Source: Pholiota molesta (lineage: Eukaryota; Basidiomycota; Agaricomycetes; Agaricales; Strophariaceae). From it: a stretch of DNA of 64,000 nt. A program made the translations under genes and the position numbers. The notes under the pieces are model-generated. The model worked only from the letters and a program-made list of their open reading frames with translations, ran no database searches and was not told where the DNA came from. Location: positions 1 to 64,000 of the forward strand of contig JACGCK010000078.1 in assembly GCA_014925825.1 (NCBI GenBank), written 5' to 3'. Shown here piece after piece: positions 35,387 through 46,157 of the stretch. Position 1 is the first letter of the stretch; every line of letters starts with the position of its first letter.

Positions 35387-37040
35387 TATAGACCCTAATG
35401 TATTTTCGGCGGCATGTGCCGTCGAGAGGAATGTGGGTGAAGTTCACAAACCTTCACCGCGCCCCACATCTCCTCGAATTTTCGATCCGTACTCCCAATT
35501 TCAGACTGCTCGTTCCACTGCTGTATCATTACCCAACCAATCTGTATCGTCTCCTCTGCATTCTGTAGACATTAACGTTTCGTCACACGCATATGTACAA
35601 AACCGCTGCATTTTACCTTCTCTAGATTTTATTAATTCCTTCTCAAAAGACCTCTCTTCGCATTTCCCACTCCCTGATCCTCCTCCACAAAAATCTGTCC
35701 CAAGCTACCCCATTCCTGTCACCCCGTCATCCTCATCCTCAAACCTTACCTCTTCCAACGTTCATCGTTCCATCGTCCCTCGGAAACCCAGAGCCGGTCG
35801 CGAGATTGCTCTCAGCTCTCTTCGTCCACACGTCGCTGCCGCCGATCGCCTATTTCTATGGGATACACCATTCGGCCTCGAACACCGTGCGCACCTCCAT
35901 TCCATGCTCCCCAGCTCCCTCGTCGACCCAGTCCTGATGACGATCCGCGGCGCTCTTGCTCCTAACACAAAATCGTCGTATGCCGCGGGCCTTCTTCGTT
36001 GGACACAATTTTGCGACAAGTATGCAATTCCAGAGGAGGGCAGGATGCCTGCCTCGTACGCACTCATCTGCGGCTTCATCGCCGAACACAAGGGCCTTGA
36101 AAAAGGAGGAACGATCAAAGGGTGGCTCTCGGGCATTCGTAGCTGGCACCTCATCAACCACGCACCGTGGTATGGTGAGGATGATCCTTGGGTCGAATTC
36201 GCGCGTGCAACGGCAACCAAAGAAGGCGCGCATCACAAGCGCCCTCTGCGCTCTCCTGTTTCCGTCGAACATCTTTTGTTCCTCCGGGGCGCCATCACAC
36301 TATCCGACCCGTTTCACGCTGCGGTCTGGGCCGTCGCCTTGTGCACTTTCTGGGGCTGCAGATGCCTTGGCGAGACCACCGTCGCCGTGGAGGCCTCCTT
36401 CGACGCCTCGTATCACGTCCTTCGTTCTACGTCGTGCGTTTACTTGCCTATCTTTATTTATCGATCAATCTTCTGATATGATCCTCTCGCTTCTAGTATC
36501 CAATTCCGTGAGCTGCGCAACGGCACCCGCTCCGTGCACTTCCGCATCCCTTGGACTAAAACGACGAAGAGCGAAGGCGCCCTCGTCATTCTCACGGCCC
36601 GCGACGACAACCTCTGCCCGCGATATGCTCTCCAGAACCACCTTCAGATCAATCATGACATCCCACCCTCTGCATCACTATTCGCATTCCGTACGGCAGA
36701 TGGGGGTGTTCGAAACATGGTCAAGCATACCTTCCTCAACTTCGTCACGTCGGTCTGGAAGTCAGCATCCCTCGCCCATATTCTCGGTCACAGCTTTCGG
36801 ATCGGGGGTGCTGTCGAGCTCCTGCTCGCAGGTGTCCCTCCCGAGATCGTTGCCGCAACTGGCGGCTGGACGTCACTCGCGTTCCTTTTGTATTGGCGTC
36901 GGATGGAGGAGATCCTTCCCATGAGCATTTCCAAAGCATACAAGAAGGGCCATGTTGATGAGCTGGCGAAGATTTTCGAAGAATTCCGCAGCGGACAGCG
37001 CATCTCTCAAACTCTGCTTAATGATTTGTCGGTTTCTTAA
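35379..37040 (+). CDS. tyrosine recombinase of YR retrotransposon
   Basis: Two exons (35379-36433 and 36497-37040) give about 532 residues. The N-terminal 130 residues are Ser/Pro-rich and poorly conserved. A SAM-like core-binding domain (LAPNTKSSYAAGLLRWTQFC) precedes the catalytic domain. The box A arginine is in FWGCRCLGET. Box B is HSFRIGG (HxxR), then GGWTS and LLYWRRMEE with the nucleophilic tyrosine, so the R-H-R-W-Y set is complete. It joins a circular or linear cDNA to the genome without a DDE integrase. The 63-bp intron is required to bridge ST to IQFRELRNG in frame. The start ATG overlaps the RT stop. Confidence 0.85.
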
Positions 37041-37705
37041 CCAAGTTTCCCTTTATTCTTATTCATATTTGCGGTTCCTTTATTCTTTATTTCTCCTGCA
37101 GTCTCCTGTCCATAATTCCGTACCACCGCACCCATAGATGCCTTGTAACTTGCAGATGTATTCTAATTTCTATAATTGTAAAATTCACATGATGACAATT
37201 TACCGAGTTCACTCTGGTTGGGGTGTCAGTTTGGGCCTTCACATGCCTCGTCCAACCTGCCTTGGGTGAGTTTCACTCTGGTTGGCATGGCTGGTTTGGT
37301 CTTTGGCATCCGTAGGCCACAAACCGTCTGGTCCAGACGCTCTGGTTTTCTCGGGCTTCTCAGGCTTCAAAACATTGGAAGTCGGAAGACATCCGAACAC
37401 GCGCCCGATAGGTCATCCATCCGGCCCGGTTCGACGCGGAACGCCTTTCGAACGCACGCCCAGCGCTCCAGTCGAGGAGTCGCGCAAGGCGCCGCGTTCA
37501 AAGCACGGATCGATTCCGTTTTTCCGCGAAGCCCGCGAAAACCCAGGCACAACACGAAAATCCTTTATTGGGATTTTCGTGCTCTCCATTTCATCCTCAT
37601 CTTTCCTTTCCCCTTCACTCATTTCATTTGGGTGCCCAAGACACTGAACTTATCTTATCCAACCACACCAGTGCACACCGCACGGCGACGACGAGGACGA
37701 ACTCG
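37041..37705. other. spacer between retrotransposon and NDC1, short direct repeats
   Basis: TCACTCTGGTTGG occurs at about 37209 and again at about 37269, each within GAGTT(T)CACTCTGG. These could be part of the element's 3' repeats or unrelated. Open frames at 37218-37647 have no recognisable content. The right part should be the NDC1 promoter. Confidence 0.4.
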
Positions 37706-40038
37706 ATGTCGATACCAGCGCTCAATGCATCAACTTCACGAACGGGAACGCCTGTGCGAGCAATAACGTCTACAATATCCAACAGGGCTGTTCCCTCTAT
37801 CCCACCAGCAAGTGAAGCATATGAACCTCTTGTAAAAGCGCTGTTTCGACATCGTCTGAGGTTCGTCTTGTTGGCATCTGGAGCGGCTACTTGGATCACT
37901 TTCACTACATGGGCGTACTGGCAGAATGGATGCTTGGAGAAAGTCGGTTTCCTTGGGGCTTTGACGCTGCCGATGAGTCCATGGGTACTGTTTTCCACCA
38001 TTCTGGCCTGGTTTTCAGTGGCTCTGCCCATCTCAGTTCTACGAAAGATATATTTGTCCAGTAAGCATCACAAATCAATCGAATGATGCTTGAACTAATT
38101 TTTACGCGTTCCAGCACATCGATCCGGTGCAACCTCCCCACTTGCCATTGTGAAACACGCACTCTCTCAACCAAGCACAAAAGTTGCTACGATCGTATAT
38201 CTGATTTCCGCAATATCTGCTCTGGTATTACATCTTGTTATGGTGTATGCTTATGAAATCGACACGTATGGTGATCCAAAACTAACTTTATTCGTGAAAT
38301 CAAAGTAAGTGGCAGTCGCTACCGTCATATTATCTGCTGACATTTACCGCTACAGGAAACACCCTCACTATTTGAACGGACGCCTATTATTCTTGGTCAT
38401 TACACAACTTTCTATTGCGCTAGCTTTTGCTTTACGGGGTGCTACAATTGATCGTTTTGTGTACAAATGGTCGCTTACAGTGAGTTATACAATCAGATTT
38501 GGTGTTTGACATGACCTGTGCTAACAATAACTATAGCGGATTCAAAAGAAAAACCCGATATACGTCGCAATCCTCTTGAACTGGTTTATCTCTGCCATTT
38601 TCACTACTTTCGCAATAGCCCTAGCAGCTTTGATTTTTGCAGTTCTGCGATTCTGGCTACCAGTCCTATACAAAATCCCCATCCTCTCATTCATCCTTCG
38701 CCCATTCACTGCCCATTTCCTTAAGGGACCCTGGACGATATCCCTCCCACTGCGACACTACCAATTGTTTTTCAGGGCGTGGTTTTTGGCCTTCAGTACA
38801 TTTTTTGTCTGGGAATTTGTTGACCGTCTTTTCGATGAAGCTATCGTCGAAACAGCACCGATTGCCACACTATCAGCAGATCCCAACACAACATTAGTTT
38901 CTGGACTTTCCTCAGAAGATAGGGTCTTCGCTTTCTTCGCATTTTCAGAGCTTCGAGAATTAGCTATCGACACTTCGGCAAGTGCCAGCGCAAGACGAAC
39001 AGCACTCTTTGGTGACCAAAAAAGTTCGCTCAATCTGTGGGCTTCTCTCTCACGCCAGACCCTCCTCGTCCTCGGTCGCGATTATCAGACGTTTCTCCGC
39101 CGAGGTCAACCCGAGCCCGTGGTTCCCTCCCCCGCACCACCCCAACCCAAAATCATCGATACTCCATCGATTGCTACCCCCACGCCTCTTCTAAGGAATA
39201 GAGTATTCAAAACCACTCCGGAATCGCCGGGCCAGGCGGCTTTAGATGCGCTGGCATCCGACGGCCCTATTGCTAAAGCCATAGATATCAGCGCCAATGC
39301 CACACATGTACCAGAACTATTTAGGAGCGTTGAACACAGGGTGGTGTCGCCCATCACGGAGGAGACGAAGAAGAATGTCAAGAGCGTGACCGGACTCGGC
39401 AGTCGATGGAGACATGATGCTTTGGCCTTCGCTGCCAAAGTTGGGACTAACTATTCTCCGGTCATGTTGAGGGAAGTCGTTGGTGGCTTCTCGGCGTGGT
39501 TGAACGAAAGTCGAAAGAGCAGAGTTGTCGAAGCCTCGTTGCCGTTTTGGGAGATGGATATCATTGTTATTGATGGTGAGTACCGCTGTTCGTCTTTTGC
39601 AATGGTTCTCTGATGGTCTTCAAAGCGATATCCCGATTGACTAGTGCTTCACTGACGGAAGATCGGTTTGGGGTCGTCCAGCGGGACATCCCTAAAATTC
39701 TAGAAGCCATGATTTCTTTCCTCTCATCGGTTGAGCAATACCAGATTGAATTAGCTGCTCATAATGAGCCATTGGCTCCGACTGCCTCTCCCAAGGAAAA
39801 GGAGGAAAGAGAGATCGATGTTATTGAGACGCAGAAGGCAAAGGAAATCCTCATCCATGTTGGCGATGGTACGTACCTCCCATCTCCGCTTCATATGTCA
39901 TTCTGACCACGTGTGCGTATTTCAGGATTGAAGGAAGGCATCCAACTGATTGTGAACACGTTTGGAGACAAGCTGTCAGCATTCAAGTTCCCTCCTAGGA
40001 TAGCCAACAAGTTGCAGCTATTTCTTGATTACTCATGA
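37706..40038 (+). CDS. NDC1: nucleoporin Ndc1, nuclear pore membrane protein
   Basis: Six exons (37706-38060, 38115-38304, 38356-38479, 38537-39575, 39626-39868, 39926-40038) give 687 residues. The N-terminal half holds six predicted TM helices (for example LRFVLLASGAATWITFTTWA, SPWVLFSTILAWFSVALPIS, YVAILLNWFISAIFTTFAIA, FRAWFLAFSTFFVWEFV), the Ndc1 topology. The soluble C-terminal half has the conserved VFAFFAFSELRELA segment and ends IVNTFGDKLSAFKFPP. Ndc1 anchors the nuclear pore complex in the envelope and, in fungi, also the spindle pole body. The start (MSIPALNAST) gives a 45-residue disordered lead. A frame extending 46 codons upstream looks non-coding. Confidence 0.88.
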
Positions 40039-41268
40039 TTAATGCCATCATTTCTGCATTTCAACAACATCATCCGCTCCGCTAACCTCCTACGTCAAGG
40101 TGCAATGAGTAGTTGACGAGGTAATCCCGAAGCAGGACCAAAAGCCTTAGGGCTTAACATCTTCCAACATTCGACCTCGTGGTTAATTCAGTTCGCATCG
40201 GCTCTGTGGGTCTGATTAGAATAGAACTAGGGGCACAGTGTATCGTACATTGATGGCCACGTATGATAATAGGCAATCTTTTTCATGTCAGACTGCCAGA
40301 GTGGCATCTAGTGGCATTTGTGTGTTACGGAAACGAACTTGACGCTTTTCTTAACGTGTCTATTATTAGCAGCAGTATCGCAAAATTTAGTATCTCATTA
40401 AAATCTCATTGCCCATGTGCACGAGTATTCTAGTAACCTATTCAGTACAAATTCAGTATATACTTGAAACTTCCCATGTCGGCCTATTCTGCTTGGAAAT
40501 ACCAAGCACCGGGAGACTCGCGCTATAAACTCAATTCAGCTGGATGTCATGCTCGAGGTTACCTACCCGCAACCTACCCGTGACTCTGGTTATTATAATA
40601 TCACTCTGGATTAATATTCCGGAGAATCACTGTCAACTCGCCAGCACCAGTGTAGTTCTTGATATAGACATCCATGTGTCCGCTATGTGGTTCTTCGATC
40701 TATATTTGAGTAGGTCGTATGGGAGATGTTATGCTTGCTCATCGGAAATTCCACTCAGATGATGATTTATTAGCCACCTTAAAGTGGATTCTGGACGGTG
40801 CCCGACTTTTGCCCGAAGTTCAATGCCCTCCCTTCTTTATGCCTTTGCGTCAACTCGCTGTTAAGTTCAACCGCGTCGCCAACAGTCAGTCGATACTGGA
40901 ATAATTTTCCATACAGCATACTACGCGGATAAACCTTCGGTCACTGCCAGTGGCAGCATACTTAATACGGAAAATTTGCTCTCTCCCCATCGTACCTATT
41001 TTTGATGCCTATTAATAAATAGGCGACCAGCTCTGCTCCACGAGACGCAAATGGCCCGCTGAGATGACCATTGCTCAAGGTCGCTCTTGCTCATGTGGAC
41101 AATTAACTTCAGCGAATAGTCTTGGCGGAAGATAAAGTTGTCCCTGATTTTGTGTCGAAAACGCGGACGAGGAAGCGGTGCCTGTAGGATCTACTCCACC
41201 ATATAAAAACGATGAGATTGTCCCTACTTCCTTCATCCTCAAAGTTTTAACACTTTGTTCGAAGAGAA
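40039..41268. other. intergenic, nothing recognised
   Basis: About 1.2 kb AT-rich spacer. A TATA-like ATATAAAA at 41201-41208 lies 68 bp before the GH10 remnant start and is probably its old promoter. Confidence 0.5.
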
Positions 41269-41808
<540 letters not shown>

Positions 41809-41915
41809 ACGCAATAAACTTTTCCAGGCTATAACGGTTAGGCGCTGAATCTTAAAATAAACTTGACAATCATGGATTTCCAAATGAAGAAATATGTGGC
41901 ATCAAATTTGTATCA

Positions 41916-43018
41916 CACGTCGGGGGTGCCAAACTTTGGAGGCCCTCTAAAGGTTGGTCCCAAAGTTTGACCCAAAGGTTATATATGGAATTAGCTATGA
42001 AATAAATTTATATTTTATCTGCGGAGTGCAGTTGTAGAACATCCCACTTGTTATCTTCGGAATAATGTGTACACCCCATCTGTAGAAAATTCTATATATT
42101 TTCTGCAAAGACAACTCACAGATTGGTCTAAATTATAACTGCGGAATTTTCTGCAGAGACCTTTCATATCTAATCTGTGGGGACCTCCTATAGAGAATTG
42201 CGCAGATAACCTGTAGGCCAACATATGCAGAGACCCCACAAATTATCTGCAGATAAGATTTAAAGATAAATGCATATCTTATCTGTAGAATAATCTGCAG
42301 AGACCCTCCACAGATTATCTATAGATTGACTTTGCAGCGATCTCCAAATATTTCTCCATAGATAATCTGTAGAGACTCTCTACAGAAAATGCCCGCTCAT
42401 CGCCCACTCGTCGCCCACTCATCGCCCGCTCATCCTCGGATCATCCCCCATTGAATTCCCGCTCACGGCACACTCAGCCGCCGCCTGGGGATGATCCGAG
42501 GATGAGCGGGCGATGAGCGGGCGACGAGTGGGCGATGAGCGGGCATTTTCTGTAGAGAGTCTCTACAGATTATCTATGGAGAAATATTTGGAGATCGCTG
42601 CAAAGTCAATCTATAGATAATCTGTGGAGGTCTCTGCAGATTATTCTGCAGATAAGATATGCATTTATCTTTAAATTTTATCTGCAGATAATCTCTGGGG
42701 TCTCTGCATATGTTGGCCTACAGGTTATCTGCACAATTCTCTATAGGAGGTCCCCACAGATTAGATATGAAAGGTCTCTGCAGAAAATTCCGCAGTTATA
42801 ATTTAGACCAATCTGTGAGTCGTCTTTGCAGAAAATATTTAGAATTTTCTACAGATGGGGTGCACACATTATTCCAAAGATAACAAGTGGGATGTTCTAC
42901 AACTACACTCCGCAGATAAAATATGAATTTATTTCATAGCTAATTCCATATATAACCCTTGGGTCAACCTTTGGGACCAATCTTTAGAGGGCCTCCAAAG
43001 TTTGGCACCCCCGACGTG
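41916..43018. mobile_element. fold-back element, two arms of about 535 bp
   Basis: 41916-42450 is the inverted, near-identical copy of 42486-43018 around a 35-bp loop. Ends are CACGTCGGGGGTGCC... and its complement. Inside the arms are runs of short TCTGCAGA-type motifs and a GC-rich block of repeated GCCCGCTCATC / GCCCACTCGTC next to the centre. Flanks suggest a 3-bp duplication TCA (41913-41915 and 43019-43021), with termini starting CAC as in CACTA-type elements; this assignment is inference. No transposase frame is present, so it would be non-autonomous. It sits about 100 bp downstream of the GH10 remnant. Confidence 0.85.
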
Positions 43019-43021
43019 TCA

Positions 43022-43526
43022 TCGATATCTAATCTTTGTTTGATAAAGCCCTACCCTTCGCTCATATCATACTTATACTTGAAAGATAAGATTGTAATTT
43101 TGCAGGGTGTGAACAGGGCCACTACGTGAGGAGAATGAGAGCAGTTGAGCTCCGACTGTCGACGTCATTTCCAATTTTAAAGGTTCAAGTCCTAAGATTG
43201 AATTGTCGTTCTTAGAGGGGAGAAGTGTCACACGACTTATTATCAGAATATAAGGGTACTTAAGCAATTAGACATTGACATTGAAGATATAAAATAAGGG
43301 TCAGGTGTGCTCAGATGTGGGTTCTGCCGTAAATTCTGCGTTCTGAAAGGAGTTGAAAAGCCAGTTAGCATTGTCGATATACATATGTTCGGGTAAGCAT
43401 CCCGCTGACTCCAGTGTGCTGAGTCTGTACGCTTCCTGGATAAATCGCTCTGAGGCATCAATGATATGTACAATCATGGTTTTGTCCTTGTATTATTAGC
43501 AAGTAAGTCCAAGCCTATCTCTGCAG
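43022..43526. other. spacer between the two fold-back elements
   Basis: About 500 bp of AT-rich sequence without a supported gene or repeat. Confidence 0.45.
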
Positions 43527-43531
43527 AGCTT

Positions 43532-44423
43532 CTATGGCGGGCCAAGTGGTCAAAAATAAAACACTACATACATACACTGCGCGCGGACACATATACCCAA
43601 AAAAATAATTTTCGAGCATTATATTGCCAAAGTAGCCTACTATACATAAAACACTGAGAAAAACCCTCCTGCGCGCGGAAACACTGTCTGCGCGCGGAGA
43701 CATTGCTTGCGCGCGAACATAAGAGCGAAGTTGGGACCGGGCCGCTATCCGTCACATCACAGTCACACGTTGCTCTCAAGGCCCTGCACTCCGAGGGGTC
43801 TAAGTCTCAGGCATAAATTCTATATCAATCGAAAGCTACGAGCCACAACTACGTGATTATGTAGCTTATTAACGTCTCTGACTCACGGAGGAGGTAGTAT
43901 GAAGAGAGGGTGGCATACTGCTGGCATCCGGTGGCTGTACACCGGCAATTTCGACGGCATTGCCAATTACAGCCAAACAACGCGCACGCGCCTCCGCGAG
44001 GGACTATTGCCGGTGTACAGCCACCGGATGCCACCAGTATACCATCGTCTCCTCATACTACCTCCTCCGTAGCTGAGAGACGTTAATAAGCTACCTAATC
44101 ACGTAGAGGTGTTTTGTAGCTTTCGATTGATATAGAATTTGTGCCTTAGACCTAGACCCCTCGGAGTGCAGGGCCTTGAGAGCAACGTGTGACTGTGATG
44201 TGACGGATGGCGGCCCGGTCCCAACTCCGCTCTTATGTTCGCGCGCAAGCAATGTCTCCGCGCGCAGACAGTGTTTCCGCGCGCAGGAGGGTTTTTCTCA
44301 GTGTTTTATGTATAGTAGGCTACTTTGGCAATATAATGCTTGAAATTTATTTTTTTGGGTATATGTGTCCGCGCGCAGTGTATGTATGTAGTGTTTATTT
44401 TTTGACCACTTGGCCCGCCATAG
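43532..44423. mobile_element. fold-back element, two 418-bp arms, 5-bp target duplication
   Basis: 43532-43949 pairs with 44006-44423 around a 56-bp loop. Termini are CTATGGCGGGCCAAGTGG and its complement. The outermost bases are flanked on both sides by AGCTT (43527-43531 and 44424-44428), a convincing 5-bp target-site duplication. Arms contain spaced TGCGCGCGGA-type motifs (about every 20-30 bp around 43670-43720 and mirrored). No coding frame is supported. Arms of equal length with few mismatches suggest recent mobility of a MITE or fold-back family. Confidence 0.88.
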
Positions 44424-44428
44424 AGCTT

Positions 44429-45145
44429 CTGATGCATACCCACCAAAATTCCTTCGATGTCTTGAAGATTGCAAAATCGTTTACATGAAGGCCTTCAAAA
44501 TACAGAACTGTGAGATAAAGGCCTGCTCAAGCCTGGAAGTATTTTAGCACCACTACACACACATACAAAATTATCGATAACTCAGATTACAATTGAGGAT
44601 CTCTTTAATTTTTGACAAATATCTAACACCCGTTACGTAGCATGAATGTTTGGGAAAAATAGATCAGTAGGTAACGAATAACGAGTACATGGCCATTCGG
44701 ATCCATAATATGTCGAAAAGCCTTTGACAGACAAACTGCCAGTGAGAAAGTAAGGCTTTTGGGCGGTTCCTGGGCGGTTTTACATCAAGGCACTGGAAAG
44801 CGGACAAACAGCAGGTGATTCCCCAAGTTAGGCGCCCTCATACTGAGCTCACAGCATAATTTGTGTATTCACCAAAAATGGCAACTGCCAACATACAGGG
44901 ACGGATCTAACCAGAAAGGAAATTTATATACCGCATGACTGCCCCAAGTTGGAATGACTGGGAGATCGAGGAGCTGCATACTAAAATGATGTTCTTTGGA
45001 ATGAGACTATTTACCTGTCATCAATTCATATTGTATGAATGAACTCTGGGAACCCGATAAAGAGAGCGGGGCATCCTGGTTGCCATTCCAGAATTTTCTC
45101 ATTCCTTAACCAAAGACCCCAGTCGATTGTCCCGAGCATTCCACA
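44429..45145. other. intergenic, nothing recognised
   Basis: About 700 bp with no conserved frame. It presumably contains the promoter of the four-TM protein gene. Confidence 0.5.
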
Positions 45146-45988
45146 ATGTCTCCTGCAGCTGAACCTCTGAAGTTCGCCCGCGCCGCTACATTGTCCCTTG
45201 CATGGTGTTTTGCAGTCATTTCTTCCGGCGTTGGTAGGTATATACTATTGAGCCAGACATGTTAATCTGACGAGCGAGTGGCTGAATCCCTGATTTCGTT
45301 AGGTCTCAACGCCTTGATCAAATCTAACCAACAGAAATCAAGGTTGAGGAAATTGGCACCGGCGCCAGCAGTTGTCTACATCGACACAAGCGGTATGTCA
45401 TCCATTATCACAAGAAAGTGGATATTAATCTTTTTAACAGATATTTTCAACGTCGGTGTCCTGGCCACTACCATCAATCTCATCCTCGCTATCATAATAT
45501 CCAAGTCCTTCATCGGCATGTTTTTGCCCTTCACAAAAGGCTTCATCAGGAAAACTCTTCGAATTCAATCCTACCTCATTCTTCTTTTCTGCGTCCTGTT
45601 ATTCGGAAGCATGGTTCCCTACATGGTCTACTTCACCTCTCGTCAAGCAAAGGTTACAGCCTTCATCGGTACCACCCAACTCCCAGATTCTCTCGTTAAG
45701 TCGGCGGAGGCAGCTGCCGGGTCCACTGGGGTTTATAAGAAAATATCATACCGTACGTCATCTGGTTTCTCGGAATATGGAGTATAGACTAACGAACAAG
45801 GTTCAATGTTAGTCAGACTCTTTGCTATATTCCCATGGTTCACGCTCTTCTTCAGTCTCAGCGCCGCCGCTGTTCTGTTCAGGGCTGGTGGAGTACCTAT
45901 CAAAGGCGAAGAAGTTAGCCCCCAAAATCCCTCAACGACAGAAAAGGAGGTGTCCAAGTACATTGAGAAGACGTCCTCTGAAGTTTAA
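45146..45988 (+). CDS. predicted four-TM membrane protein, unknown family
   Basis: Four exons (45146-45233, 45303-45392, 45441-45752, 45801-45988) give 225 residues. Hydrophobic segments are ATLSLAWCFAVISSGVGLNA, VGVLATTINLILAIIISKSF, SYLILLFCVLLFGSMVPYMV and a C-terminal LFAIFPWFTLFFSLSAAAVL. The loop between TM3 and TM4 (about 45 residues) would face the lumen or outside, and the tail is charged (TEKEVSKYIEKTSSEV). No catalytic motif. The four-TM layout is common in small uncharacterised Agaricomycete proteins. The gene model is well supported by consistent phases; function is unknown. Confidence 0.65.
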
Positions 45989-46157
45989 TTTGTATTTACC
46001 GGCTTGAGGGAATCTTTCTGTGTTGCTTCGCTATTTTACCTACGCCCATTCTCATAATCATGAAAAGTTTGCAATATATATACTGCGCCACTTCGTCCGA
46101 TGGAATTTTGCGATTGAATGGTGGGTCATTGTGACGTTTTCGATATCGGCTTCACCA

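Larger units (their letters stand above)
31680..37040 (+). mobile_element. tyrosine-recombinase retrotransposon (Ngaro/DIRS-like)
   Basis: Order gag - reverse transcriptase/RNase H - tyrosine recombinase, all on the plus strand, with no aspartic protease, no DDE integrase and no LTR seen. This is the YR-retrotransposon layout (Ngaro/DIRS order) known from many Agaricomycetes. Boundaries are approximate: the left is set at the hairpin near 31683 and the right at the recombinase stop. The expected split direct repeats of Ngaro could not be matched by eye between the two flanks. Two spliceosome-type introns (33982-34193 and 36434-36496) and one frameshift (about 33604-33611) lie inside. Confidence 0.85.

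Noticed and set aside
35762..36924. Frames of 138-322 codons overlapping the recombinase
   Set aside because: The recombinase frame holds all R-H-R-W-Y residues; the others are shadows with biased composition.
31680..37040. Crypton DNA transposon as explanation for the tyrosine recombinase
   Set aside because: Cryptons lack RT and RNase H; here both precede the recombinase on the same strand.
37218..37766. 182-codon frame upstream of NDC1
   Set aside because: No recognisable content; it spans short repeats and the likely promoter and ends out of frame with NDC1.
42380..42560. Possible CRISPR-like array in the GCCCGCTCATC repeats
   Set aside because: Units are 10-11 bp without spacers and mirror each other around a palindrome centre; this is the fold-back loop region of a eukaryotic genome.
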